Of a stretch of DNA of 64,000 nt, positions 49,824-58,664 are shown one piece after another. The stretch covers positions 186,001 through 250,000 of the forward strand of contig JAFYKZ010000026.1 of assembly GCA_017537365.1 (NCBI GenBank), written 5' to 3'. A program made the position numbers and the translations under genes. Source of the DNA: Clostridia bacterium (GTDB lineage: Bacteria > Bacillota > Clostridia > Oscillospirales > Acutalibacteraceae). The notes below the pieces were generated by a model, which was given only the letters and a program-made list of their open reading frames with translations, searched no databases and was not told where the DNA came from. Position 1 is the stretch's first letter. Each line of letters begins with the position of its first letter.

Positions 49824-52436
49824 ATGCTTAAACTTAAAAACATTGTAAAGGAATACAAAATCGGCGATAACAATGTTGAAGCCTTAAAAGGTATCAACCT
49901 TGAATTTCGCGAAAACGAGTTTGTTTCTATTTTAGGACCCTCAGGTTGCGGTAAAACAACCCTTCTTAATATTATAGGCGGTCTTGATAGATACACCTCT
50001 GGAGACCTTTTCATAAACGGAAAATCAACCAAGCTCTATCGCGATAGTGATTGGGATAACTACCGCAATCATACAATCGGTTTCATTTTCCAAACCTATA
50101 ACCTTATCCCCCATCAAACCGTTCTTTCTAATGTTGAGCTAGCGCTTACTCTTTCAGGAGTTTCTAAAAGTGATAGAAGAAAAAGAGCTATTGAAGTTTT
50201 AGAAAAGGTTGGTCTTTCAGACCAAATTGACAAAAAGCCTAATCAAATGTCAGGCGGTCAGATGCAGAGAGTGGCTATTGCCCGCGCTCTTATAAATAAC
50301 CCTGATATTCTTTTGGCAGATGAGCCGACCGGCGCGCTTGATAGCAAAACCTCTGTTCAGATAATGGAGCTTTTAAAGGAAATCGCAAAAGACAAACTGG
50401 TTATAATGGTAACCCATAATCCTGAGCTCGCAAAAGAATACTCTACAAGAATTATAAGCCTTTTTGACGGTCTTGTAACTGATGATACTTCTGCTTTTGA
50501 ATCAGAAAAAGAGGAAGTATCAAACAATAAGAAAGAGCCTAAAAAGCCTTCTATGTCCTTTTTTACGGCTTTATCGCTTTCCCTTAATAATTTGTTAACC
50601 AAGAAAGCTAGAACCTTTTTAACTTCATTTGCTGGTTCAATAGGTATTATCGGTATAGCGCTCATTCTTTCCCTTTCAAGCGGTGTTAACGCTTATATAA
50701 CCCAAGTTGAAGAAGAAACCCTTTCAAGCTATCCTATAACCATTGAGGAAGCCGGATTTGATATGAACAGTATGGCTACCGACTTAATGGCTGAAAACAA
50801 ATTAGAAACCGATAAAGATGCTAATAAAATTTATTCAAATAATATTATGACCGAAATGATGTCAACCATGATAAACGGTATGTCGGCAAATAATTTGGAA
50901 AAATTCAAAGTTCATTTAGATAAAAATGAAGAGTTAAAAGAATATACAAGTTCTATCGAATATGTTTATACAACCGATATGAATATTTATACCGAAAACG
51001 GTGTTCATATTAATCCCAACCAGATTTTCAACATTATTTATAGCAGTATGGGTATGGATGTTGATACAAATGAAACATCATCTATGTCAATGATGAATAC
51101 TCAAACTTGGACTCAGCTTTTAGATAACGAAGAAATTTTAGAAAATCAGTATGATGTTATCGCGGGAAGAATGCCAAAAAAATATAATGAAGTTATTTTA
51201 ATAGTTGATAAAAACAATCAAATCAGTGATTACACACTTTATTCCCTAGGTCTAAAAGATGTTGAAGAATTAAAGGAAATGCTTGAAAAAGCAAAACGCG
51301 GTGAAAAAATTGAAGCAACCGCCAATTCCTCATATACCTTTGATGATATATTAAAATTAAAGTTTAAGCTTCTTAAAAACAGCGATTATTTCGAAAAAAC
51401 CTCAAACGGCATTTGGACCGATAAGACCAAAGATGATTTATATATCAGCACAAAATTAAAGGATGCCGAAACCATTAAGGTTGTTGGAATTATGCGTCCA
51501 TCAGAAAACGCGGTTAACGATAAGGTCAGCGGTCTTATAGGCTATAAAAAAGAGCTTATGGAAAAGCTTATAACCGATGTTAATGAAAGTGAAATTGTTA
51601 AAGCACAAAAAGCAGACGCTGAAACCAATGTGTTTACAGGAAGACCTTTCAACAATAATTTTGATGAGTTTGATTTCCAAAAATTAACCGCTTATATTTC
51701 CACTCTCCCAGAAGCCGAGCAACAGCAATATAACGGATATATCTATCAATTAAAGTCTCAGGGAAAATCTGAGGAAGAAATAACAGCTCAGTTTGTATCG
51801 GTTATGAAAGCTCAGTCAGGCGAGGCTACCTATGAAAGCAACTTAAAGCTTATGGGTGTTTCTGATTTGAAAAAACCTTTTAAAATCAATATATATCCAA
51901 AGGATTTTGAAGCTAAGGACAGTATTTCATCTCTCATAACAAAATACAATTCAAAAGCTCCTGAGGAGGAACAAATCACCTATACTGATTATATTGGATT
52001 GATGATGTCCTCTATTACCACAATCATAAATGCAATTAGCTATATTCTTATAGCATTTGTTAGTATTTCGTTAATTGTTTCCTCGATAATGATAGGTATT
52101 ATAACCTATATTTCAGTATTAGAAAGAACTAAGGAAATCGGTATTTTGCGCGCTATCGGCGCTTCTAAAAAGGATATATCAAGAGTATTCAATGCTGAAA
52201 CTCTTATAGTTGGATTTACTGCGGGACTTTTAGGCATTATAGTAACCCTTATCCTTTTAATACCAATAAATATTATTATTAAGGCTTTAACCAGCATTGG
52301 CGGTTTAGCAGCTCTTCCAATAATAGGTGCACTGCTCTTGGTTGCAATCAGTATGTTGCTTACCTTTATAGCAGGACTTATCCCATCAAAAATCGCAGCA
52401 AAGAAAGACCCTGTAACCGCGCTCAGAACTGAATAA
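49824..52436 (+). CDS. MacB/FtsX-type ABC transporter, ATPase-permease fusion
   Basis: 870 aa. The N-terminal ATPase (~1-225) has Walker A GPSGCGKTTLL, signature MSGGQMQRVAIARA and Walker B ILLADEPTGALD. A short linker leads to one helix (~263-285), a large external domain of ~440 residues and three C-terminal helices (~730-865; FVSISLIVSSIMIGIITYIS, RTKEIGILRAIGASKKDI, ALLLVAISMLLTFIAGLIPS). MacB-type proteins use ATP to drive movement of the outside domain rather than classical transport. No adaptor (MacA) gene is adjacent. Single-gene unit with a bidirectional terminator. Confidence 0.93.
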   Translation: MLKLKNIVKEYKIGDNNVEALKGINLEFRENEFVSILGPSGCGKTTLLNIIGGLDRYTSGDLFINGKSTKLYRDSDWDNYRNHTIGFIFQTYNLIPHQTVLSNVELALTLSGVSKSDRRKRAIEVLEKVGLSDQIDKKPNQMSGGQMQRVAIARALINNPDILLADEPTGALDSKTSVQIMELLKEIAKDKLVIMVTHNPELAKEYSTRIISLFDGLVTDDTSAFESEKEEVSNNKKEPKKPSMSFFTALSLSLNNLLTKKARTFLTSFAGSIGIIGIALILSLSSGVNAYITQVEEETLSSYPITIEEAGFDMNSMATDLMAENKLETDKDANKIYSNNIMTEMMSTMINGMSANNLEKFKVHLDKNEELKEYTSSIEYVYTTDMNIYTENGVHINPNQIFNIIYSSMGMDVDTNETSSMSMMNTQTWTQLLDNEEILENQYDVIAGRMPKKYNEVILIVDKNNQISDYTLYSLGLKDVEELKEMLEKAKRGEKIEATANSSYTFDDILKLKFKLLKNSDYFEKTSNGIWTDKTKDDLYISTKLKDAETIKVVGIMRPSENAVNDKVSGLIGYKKELMEKLITDVNESEIVKAQKADAETNVFTGRPFNNNFDEFDFQKLTAYISTLPEAEQQQYNGYIYQLKSQGKSEEEITAQFVSVMKAQSGEATYESNLKLMGVSDLKKPFKINIYPKDFEAKDSISSLITKYNSKAPEEEQITYTDYIGLMMSSITTIINAISYILIAFVSISLIVSSIMIGIITYISVLERTKEIGILRAIGASKKDISRVFNAETLIVGFTAGLLGIIVTLILLIPINIIIKALTSIGGLAALPIIGALLLVAISMLLTFIAGLIPSKIAAKKDPVTALRTE

Positions 52437-52445
52437 CAAAATTTT

Positions 52446-52474
52446 AAAGACCTGAATCTCAGATTCAGGTCTTT
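52446..52474. terminator. Bidirectional terminator overlapping the end of the ECF gene
   Basis: 14-bp stem AAAGACCTGAATCT/AGATTCAGGTCTTT with a one-base centre (real loop ~5-7 bases). It is followed by T-rich DNA in both directions. It lies 10 bases past the ABC transporter stop and includes the last codons and stop of the convergent ECF gene. Confidence 0.87.
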
Positions 52475-52992
52475 AATTTGGTTTTTTTCACTATTAACAT
52501 TATTAAAGGTATTAAAACCAGTTGCAGAGCGATACCAGGTATCGCATCTAAAAAGCCTCCAACCAAAAACGCTTTAAAGGTTATATCTTCATGCGAAAAG
52601 CCCAAAAGCAAGGTTTTTGATATTGCCCAAACGATTCTACCTGTAATTTGCGAAACAATTAAGCTAATATATATCTTGCCCTTGGTTTTCTTATAAAGAA
52701 GTCCTAAAACAAAGCCGTATGTTGCAAGCTCTAATGCCATATATATAGCTCTTGGATATAACGGAGGCATTGTAAAAATAAGTGAGCGGATAATAGGTGC
52801 CATAAGACCTGATGCTAATCCATATTTCGCACCGCAAATAAGTCCGCAAAGCATAATCGGCAGATGCATTAAAAGAAGCGAATCAGCAATTTCCTTAATA
52901 TTCATTGTTATGGTAGGCAAAATAACAGCCAAACTCAAAAACATTGAAGCTAAAACCAAATCTAAAACATGATTTCTTTTCTGCTTGACCAT
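52465..52992 (-). CDS. ECF transporter S component
   Basis: 175 aa, six helices with the S-component pattern: AMFLSL-type first helix (LVLASMFLSLAVILPTI), then LLLMHLPIMLCGLICGAKYGLASGLMAPIIRSLIF and PRAIYMALELATYGFVLGLLY. S components bind a vitamin or metal and use a shared EcfAA'T module, not encoded in this window. The HLPIM-CG-ICG segment resembles a broad ECF group that includes pantothenate-type carriers, but the substrate is uncertain. There is no riboswitch, because it is translated from the TIGR03960/TIGR03936 transcript. Confidence 0.85.
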   Translation of the reverse strand: MVKQKRNHVLDLVLASMFLSLAVILPTITMNIKEIADSLLLMHLPIMLCGLICGAKYGLASGLMAPIIRSLIFTMPPLYPRAIYMALELATYGFVLGLLYKKTKGKIYISLIVSQITGRIVWAISKTLLLGFSHEDITFKAFLVGGFLDAIPGIALQLVLIPLIMLIVKKTKLKT

Positions 52993-53637
52993 TTATTCAA
53001 ACTCCTCTAATTTCTCGTTAAACACCATCGTTCGTTTAACAGTATAAAATATCTGCGGAATTTCGCAAGCCTCAAAAAAAGCATCAAGCACTAATGAAGG
53101 GTTTAAAGTGTTCTCATTTCCTGCTGTTAAAATCAACTTTAAACTGTTATTCTCGATATTAAAAGATTTAATTTTAGGGGCAATATCAATTTCTCTAATC
53201 TTGCCTTTTTTACCTTTTTTACTGCAAATTATAGATTCTCTTTTTAAAAACTCTGATAATTTCAAAGCAGCTTCATCACTTAAAGTCTCGAAATCCATGA
53301 TATACTCTGCAAAAGCAATTTCTTTCATAGGCGCAAAGTTTTCTCTGATTTTTAAAAACTCTATATCAGGAGGAGAGACCTTTTTCAAAGACTCTAAGCA
53401 GTCCTCAATGCTATAATTATCATCTATAAGCCTGAAATCCATAATTTCATATAAACCCTCATAACCGAGTGATAACGGCAATGCAAAGTTCATATAAATA
53501 TGCTGATTAAAACCTTCGGTATACCAAATCGAAATTTTGGATTTGGTTATAATTCTTGCCATAAAGCGAGTCATATCAAGATGGGATACAAATTTGAGTC
53601 TGCCCTTTTTAGCAAAATAAATTCTAATGTTTCTCAA
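52993..53637 (-). CDS. TIGR03936 / DUF2344 protein (radical SAM-associated)
   Basis: 214 aa from a TTG at 53637 (GGGAGGGTG 8 bases upstream); an upstream ATG would extend through the TIGR03960 gene. It matches the family from RNIRIYFAKKGRLKFVSHLDMTRFM and YTEGFNQHIYMNFALPLSLG. The function is unknown, but it nearly always follows a TIGR03960 radical SAM gene, here with a 14-base overlap. In several Firmicutes this pair lies near ribosomal protein genes rplU/rpmA; that neighbourhood is not in this window. Either RNA or a protein could be the target. Confidence 0.87.
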   Translation of the reverse strand: MRNIRIYFAKKGRLKFVSHLDMTRFMARIITKSKISIWYTEGFNQHIYMNFALPLSLGYEGLYEIMDFRLIDDNYSIEDCLESLKKVSPPDIEFLKIRENFAPMKEIAFAEYIMDFETLSDEAALKLSEFLKRESIICSKKGKKGKIREIDIAPKIKSFNIENNSLKLILTAGNENTLNPSLVLDAFFEACEIPQIFYTVKRTMVFNEKLEEFE

Positions 53638-55468
53638 AGCAAACACCCTCCCCGTAACAGCTAGCTCCGCATCCGGCACATTTTTCTCGGCAGTTTTGAG
53701 TTGTTTTAGCCTCTTTTGCCTTTCTATTCTCATTAATTAGGAAATTCTTTGAAACAGCATAATCCAAATGGTCCCAAGCTAAAATCTCATCATAAGAATA
53801 CTCTTTATTAGCAAAATATTCTGCCGTTAAACCTGATTTTTCGAAAGCATCAAGCCATTTTTCCAAATCAAAGCACTCAGTCCAACTATCAAACTTGCAA
53901 CCGTTTTTATATGCATTTTCTAAAACACCGCAAAGTCTTCGGTCGCCTCTGGCAAAAGCACCCTCTAAAAAGCTTGTTGAACTATCGTGATAGCTTAAAG
54001 AAATCTTTTTAGTTGTTATACAGGATTTTAAATATTCCTGACGGCGACGCATCTCTGCCTCGGTTATCTGAGGCTCAAACTGGAATGGAGTGAACGGTTT
54101 TGGAACAAAGGTTGAAACGCTGATTGAAACCGATACCGATTTTCCCTTTGGACGCTCAGGCATATCGTAATACATATTAACGATTTTTTGACCCAAATCG
54201 GCAATACCCTTTAAATCCTCGTCGGTCTCGGTTGGAAGTCCCAACATAAAGTATAATTTAACCGAAGTATAACCGCCTAAAAATGCAGTTTTGCAGGTGG
54301 ATAAAATCTCTTCCTCGGTTACATTTTTATTTATAACATCGCGAAGCCTTTGAGTTCCTGCTTCAGGCGCAAAGGTAAGACCGTTTTTGCGAATATGCTT
54401 GATTTTATCTAAAAGCTCGTCCGAAAAATTATCAATTCTAAGCGACGGCAAAGCAAGACTTACATGATTATCATCAGTCCATTCAAGCAATTTATTGAGT
54501 AGAGGCTCAATACCGCTATAATCACTCGTGCTAAGCGAGGAAAGCGAAATTTCGTCATAGCCTGTATTCTCGCAAAGGCATTTTGCTTGGCGGTTAATTG
54601 TATCAACCGATTTTTCTCTGACAGGTCTGTAAATGAACCCTGCCTGACAAAATCTACAACCTCTGATACAGCCTCTGAAAATTTCCTGAACCGCTCTATC
54701 ATGAACTATCTCAATAAATGGAACAACAAAGCTTTCGGGATAATAAGACTTGTCCATATCCTTAATAATTCGTTTTCTGATAGTTTTTGGTGCATCGTGC
54801 AAAGGAGTAACAGCTTTTATAGAACCATCGCCATTATAAGAAACATCATATAACGAAGGCACATAAACGCCCTCAATTTTAGATGCCGCAATTAAAAACT
54901 CTAGCTTTGATTTTCCTGCTTTTTTATATTCTTTATAAAGGTCGATAACCTCTAAATCAACCTCTTCTCCCTCGCCTAAGAAAAACAAATCAACAAAATC
55001 TGCAATAGGCTCAGGGTTGCAAACGCAAGGACCTCCTGCAACCACCAAAGGCGATAAATCTTTTCTATCAGCCGACCTTAGCGGAACACCTGCGAGGTCT
55101 AACATATTTAACATATTGGTATACGACATTTCATATTGCAAAGTGAACCCAATAAAATCAAAATCTTTAATCGGGTCTCGGCTTTCAAGAGCGAATAGCG
55201 GAATATTATTTTTCCTCATAACCTCCTCGAAATCAAGCCAAGGAGCAAAAACTCTCTCACACCAAATATCATCTCTTTGATTAAACTGAGAATATAATAT
55301 TTTCATACCTAAATGAGACATACCAATCTCATAGGTATCGGGAAAACAAAAAGCAAAACGAACATCTATTTTACTTTTATCCTTAATAACGCTGTTTATC
55401 TCTCCACCAGAATATCTGCCAGGCTTTTGAACCGATAAAAGAAACTTTTCTAATTCTTTGATTTCCAT
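53624..55468 (-). CDS. TIGR03960-family B12-binding-like radical SAM protein
   Basis: 614 aa. An N-terminal cobalamin-binding-like region (RFAFCFPDTYEIGMSHLGMKIL, FIGFTLQYEMSYTNMLNMLDLAGVPL) precedes the radical SAM motif RGCIRGCRFCQAGFIYRP. The C-terminus has a Cys tail (Cys593, 597, 600, 604, 610), likely an extra cluster. The family has no proven reaction. It is co-transcribed with the TIGR03936 gene. A 17-spaced promoter (55498-55526) begins at the end of the upstream M50 gene, so it likely has its own unit. Confidence 0.93.
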   Translation of the reverse strand: MEIKELEKFLLSVQKPGRYSGGEINSVIKDKSKIDVRFAFCFPDTYEIGMSHLGMKILYSQFNQRDDIWCERVFAPWLDFEEVMRKNNIPLFALESRDPIKDFDFIGFTLQYEMSYTNMLNMLDLAGVPLRSADRKDLSPLVVAGGPCVCNPEPIADFVDLFFLGEGEEVDLEVIDLYKEYKKAGKSKLEFLIAASKIEGVYVPSLYDVSYNGDGSIKAVTPLHDAPKTIRKRIIKDMDKSYYPESFVVPFIEIVHDRAVQEIFRGCIRGCRFCQAGFIYRPVREKSVDTINRQAKCLCENTGYDEISLSSLSTSDYSGIEPLLNKLLEWTDDNHVSLALPSLRIDNFSDELLDKIKHIRKNGLTFAPEAGTQRLRDVINKNVTEEEILSTCKTAFLGGYTSVKLYFMLGLPTETDEDLKGIADLGQKIVNMYYDMPERPKGKSVSVSISVSTFVPKPFTPFQFEPQITEAEMRRRQEYLKSCITTKKISLSYHDSSTSFLEGAFARGDRRLCGVLENAYKNGCKFDSWTECFDLEKWLDAFEKSGLTAEYFANKEYSYDEILAWDHLDYAVSKNFLINENRKAKEAKTTQNCREKCAGCGASCYGEGVCFEKH

Positions 55469-55497
55469 AAAACAATTCCTTTATAATTAATAACTAT

Positions 55498-55526
55498 ATT
55501 TTACAATAAATACCGCAAACTTTCAA
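55498..55526 (-). promoter_or_regulatory. Promoter of the TIGR03960/TIGR03936/ECF unit
   Basis: Minus strand TTGAAA (55526-55521), 17 bases, TAAAAT (55503-55498). The ribosome site AAAGGA is present before the ATG at 55468, and the leader is ~22 bases. Confidence 0.75.
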
Positions 55527-55529
55527 CCA

Positions 55530-56120
55530 TTATTTAATAAGACTTATGATAAATAAATAAATTCCAACTATATAAATTGATATATTAAGCACATCGTTTA
55601 CGGTTAATAATACCGCGGTTATTAATACCGCAATAGCCACCGATAATGTTATAAATTTAAGAGTTATTTCAGCTTTGTTTATGTTCGATTTTCTGGCAAT
55701 TATTGAATAAAGAATTGTACCTCCGTCTAAACCTTTAACAGGCAACAAATTATATATAGCGATTATTAAATTAAGCAATGCATAGTTTAAAACCTGCTCA
55801 TTTCCAAAGCTTAAATAATTAAAATACAATATCACAAAAAGCGCTATATTCACTATCGGACCGCAAAGCGCTACCTTTATATCTTTTTTATATTCGCCCG
55901 AAAAACCGCTTATAATCTGTATTCCCGATGGAATTATTTTAATCTGTTTAAGCGAAACATCCTCTGCCCACATACAAAATAAATGACCGCATTCATGCAT
56001 AATTATCGCAAAAAACAACGGCAAAATAAGTCCTGTTCTATCGGTTGCAAGCATAACTGTGAAAACCGCCATAAAGAAAAATGAAATATAAATTTTAGTG
56101 GAAAATATTTTAAATTTCAT
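55530..56120 (-). CDS. M50 metalloprotease, SpoIVFB-like
   Basis: 196 aa, six hydrophobic segments. The zinc motif HECGH is in IIMHECGHLFCMWAED, and the second metal site is in LPVKGLDGGTILYSI. It lacks a CBS domain. SpoIVFB cuts pro-sigma K in the mother cell, but its partner SpoIVFA is not clearly encoded here; the small gene just before it (67 aa, one helix) might take that place. Identification as SpoIVFB itself is therefore tentative. It overlaps the small gene by 11 bases. Confidence 0.8.
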   Translation of the reverse strand: MKFKIFSTKIYISFFFMAVFTVMLATDRTGLILPLFFAIIMHECGHLFCMWAEDVSLKQIKIIPSGIQIISGFSGEYKKDIKVALCGPIVNIALFVILYFNYLSFGNEQVLNYALLNLIIAIYNLLPVKGLDGGTILYSIIARKSNINKAEITLKFITLSVAIAVLITAVLLTVNDVLNISIYIVGIYLFIISLIK

Positions 56121-56313
56121 CTATAACCTCACTGATACTAACCTCTTGGCAAATATTTTTCTCATAAAACCGATTTAAGCTTTTAAAGGTTGGTTTGAAA
56201 AAATATTTTATAACCAAAAGACTTAATATTATAATTAAAACCGTTACAAACTGAGTGATTAAAATAGCAAAATAACAGTTAAACGGTTTTTTTATTGTTT
56301 CTTCATTTTCCAT
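56110..56313 (-). CDS. Small single-helix membrane protein upstream of the M50 protease
   Basis: 67 aa with one hydrophobic segment (~13-38, CYFAILITQFVTVLIIILSLLVIKYFF) and a short charged tail (EKNICQEVSISEVIDEI). No family is recognised. It precedes and overlaps the SpoIVFB-like gene by 11 bases, which suggests joint translation and possibly a protease partner or inhibitor. SpoIVFA itself is much longer (~260 aa). It is divergent from ygiQ, with a shared 74-base gap. Confidence 0.6.
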   Translation of the reverse strand: MENEETIKKPFNCYFAILITQFVTVLIIILSLLVIKYFFKPTFKSLNRFYEKNICQEVSISEVIDEI

Positions 56314-56327
56314 TTTGGGTTTACTCC

Positions 56328-56356
56328 TTGTAAAAAAAGTAGAATTTTGTTATAAT
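56328..56356 (+). promoter_or_regulatory. Promoter of ygiQ
   Basis: TTGTAA (56328-56333), 17 bases, TATAAT (56351-56356). It gives a leader of ~25 bases to the ATG at 56388, with ATGGAG as ribosome site. Confidence 0.75.
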
Positions 56357-56387
56357 AGATTTAATAAGTTTGAAATGGAGTATATAT

Positions 56388-58256
56388 ATGCCCTTTTTAC
56401 CGATAACCAAAAAAGAAATGATAGCGCAAGGCTTCAATAAACCTGATTTTATAATTGTAACGGGTGATGCTTATGTTGACCACCCTAGCTTTGGCACGGC
56501 AATAATTTCGCGCGTTTTAGAAAGCCGAGGCTACAAGGTTTGTATAATCTCTCAACCGAAATCTGATGATGATTATAAAACCTTTGGAGAACCGAGACTT
56601 GCCTTTTTAGTAAACAGCGGAAATATCGACTCTATGGTGGCGCATTATACCGCCGCAAAAAAACGCCGTAATGATGATGCATATACCCCAGGAGGTAAAG
56701 CAGGCGCCAGACCTGACAGAGCAGTTATTGTATACTCTAAAAAAATCCGTTCTCTATACCCCGATTCACCTATCGCAATCGGCGGTATAGAAGCATCGCT
56801 TAGAAGATTTGCCCATTATGATTATTGGGATGATATGGTAAGACCCTCAATACTTATTGACTCAGGCGCAGACCTTCTTATGTACGGTATGGGAGAGCGG
56901 CATATAATTAAAATAGCCGACCGTTTAAATAGCGGTGAGGATATTAACAGTTTAACCGATATAAAAGGTACTTGCTATAAGGTTAAAACTACTGATTTCG
57001 AACATATTAAAGGTGCTATTGAATGCCCTTCTTATGAACTAGTAAAAGAAGATACTCCATCTTCAAAAAGGCAATATGCCATTTCTTGCCGTATTCAGCA
57101 AACCGAGCATAACTCGAAGCTCGGCAGAACTGTTATTCAAAAGCATGGTGATTATATCGTTGTTCAAAATCCACCCGAACCACCTTTAACCACCGAGGAA
57201 ATGGATGAAGTCTATTCCCTGCCCTTTATGCGAGATTACCACCCGTCATACAAGGCATTAGGCGGTGTTCCCGGTATCGAAGAGGTTAAATTTTCAATAA
57301 TTCATAACCGCGGTTGCTTCGGTGCTTGTAATTTCTGTGCGTTAGCCTATCATCAAGGCAGAGAAATTTCAGTCAGAAGCCATAACTCTGTTATCAGCGA
57401 GGCTAAAAAAATTACCGCTATGGAAGATTTTAAGGGTTATATCCACGATGTTGGAGGACCTACCGCTAACTTCCGCGCACCCTCTTGCGATAAGCAATTA
57501 ACTCACGGAATGTGTCCCGATAAAAAGTGTTTAGCGCCAAATATGTGCCCTGCTGTTAAGGTTTCGCATAGCGATTATTTAAAGCTTTTAAAAGAATTAA
57601 GGGCTTTGCCGAAGGTTAAAAAAGTATTTATTCGTTCAGGTATCCGTTTTGATTATTTAATAGCAGATACCGATGAAACCTTTTTCAAAGAGCTTGTTTT
57701 AAATCACACAAGCGGTCAGTTAAAGGTTGCCCCCGAGCATTGCTCAGACAATGTTTTAAAATATATGGGTAAACCATCCTTTAAGGTTTATAAAAAGTTC
57801 GAAAAACGATTTTATGAGCTTACCAAAGCGGCAGGCAAAAAACAGTATTTAGTGCCGTATTTAATGTCCTCCCACCCAGGTAGCACTTTAAATGACGCAA
57901 TAGAGCTATCTCTCTTTTTAAAGCGCAATAATCTTCATCCCGAGCAAGTTCAGGATTTTTACCCAACACCAGGCACTATTTCAACCTGTATGTTCTATAC
58001 AGGTTTAGACCCTATAACCGAAAAGCCTGTTTTTGTCCCTAAAACTGCGGCTCAAAAAGCAGAGCAACGCGCTCTTTTGCAGTATTTCAAGCCTGAAAAC
58101 CGAAAAATAGTTTTAGCTGCTTTAAAAAAGGCAGGCAGAACTGACCTTATAGGAAACGGTCCTGATTGTCTTGTGAAGCCTGATAATAATTTTTCTGCAA
58201 AAAACAGTCCCAAAAAGAAAAAGACTATCAGAAATATTCATAAAAAGAAAAAATAA
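56388..58256 (+). CDS. ygiQ: YgiQ-family radical SAM protein
   Basis: 622 aa from the ATG at 56388 (GGAG 8 bases upstream); a TTG at 56370 lies within the leader. YgiQ signatures are PFLPITKKEMIAQGFNKPDFI, GDAYVDHPSFGTAII, the SAM motif NRGCFGACNFCALAYHQGR and CSDNVLKYMGKPSF. The C-terminus is Lys-rich (KKKKTIRNIHKKKK), suggesting contact with nucleic acid, but the reaction is not known. It is a single-gene unit, convergent with the TIGR04086 gene with no gap. Confidence 0.96.
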   Translation: MPFLPITKKEMIAQGFNKPDFIIVTGDAYVDHPSFGTAIISRVLESRGYKVCIISQPKSDDDYKTFGEPRLAFLVNSGNIDSMVAHYTAAKKRRNDDAYTPGGKAGARPDRAVIVYSKKIRSLYPDSPIAIGGIEASLRRFAHYDYWDDMVRPSILIDSGADLLMYGMGERHIIKIADRLNSGEDINSLTDIKGTCYKVKTTDFEHIKGAIECPSYELVKEDTPSSKRQYAISCRIQQTEHNSKLGRTVIQKHGDYIVVQNPPEPPLTTEEMDEVYSLPFMRDYHPSYKALGGVPGIEEVKFSIIHNRGCFGACNFCALAYHQGREISVRSHNSVISEAKKITAMEDFKGYIHDVGGPTANFRAPSCDKQLTHGMCPDKKCLAPNMCPAVKVSHSDYLKLLKELRALPKVKKVFIRSGIRFDYLIADTDETFFKELVLNHTSGQLKVAPEHCSDNVLKYMGKPSFKVYKKFEKRFYELTKAAGKKQYLVPYLMSSHPGSTLNDAIELSLFLKRNNLHPEQVQDFYPTPGTISTCMFYTGLDPITEKPVFVPKTAAQKAEQRALLQYFKPENRKIVLAALKKAGRTDLIGNGPDCLVKPDNNFSAKNSPKKKKTIRNIHKKKK

Positions 58257-58658
58257 TTAAATATACTTTTTATTTACCGCTTTGTTAACTCCCATTATTC
58301 CACCCGAAAGACTTGAAAGCATAAAAATTATCAAATGAAAAAGCGTATTAACCGAAACACCGCTTTTGTCTATTAAAAGAGATACAAGGGTTACAACAAC
58401 AAAGGTTACAAGACCTGTTAACGCGCCTATTATGTAACCCTTAGCTTTTATCTTTCGGGCTAAATAAAATGAAGAAACAAAGCAACCTGCGGCTACCGAA
58501 ATTGTTGCGAATATAACCGCTATACTGCTATCGGTTTGCAAAAACAACATAACAGCCGCAAATATTCCGATAGAAATTGCGGTTGTGAGTATTTGCAAAA
58601 CAACGGCAAATATATAATTTTTAAATTTTTTAATTTCAAATTTATCTTGCGTTTTCAT
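58257..58658 (-). CDS. TIGR04086 family membrane protein
   Basis: 133 aa from the ATG at 58658 (a TTG at 58664 adds two residues but lies inside the leader). Four hydrophobic helices (~20-40, 45-62, 72-92, 97-118; GIFAAVMLFLQ, AGCFVSSFYLARKIK, IIGALTGLVTFVVVTLVSLLI, MLSSLSGGIMGV). The family lies near yajC and secDF in Clostridia; its role is not known. Its ribosome site AAGGGG is part of the 3' arm of the terminator hairpin at 58665-58708. Confidence 0.87.
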   Translation of the reverse strand: MKTQDKFEIKKFKNYIFAVVLQILTTAISIGIFAAVMLFLQTDSSIAVIFATISVAAGCFVSSFYLARKIKAKGYIIGALTGLVTFVVVTLVSLLIDKSGVSVNTLFHLIIFMLSSLSGGIMGVNKAVNKKYI

Positions 58659-58664
58659 AAACAA

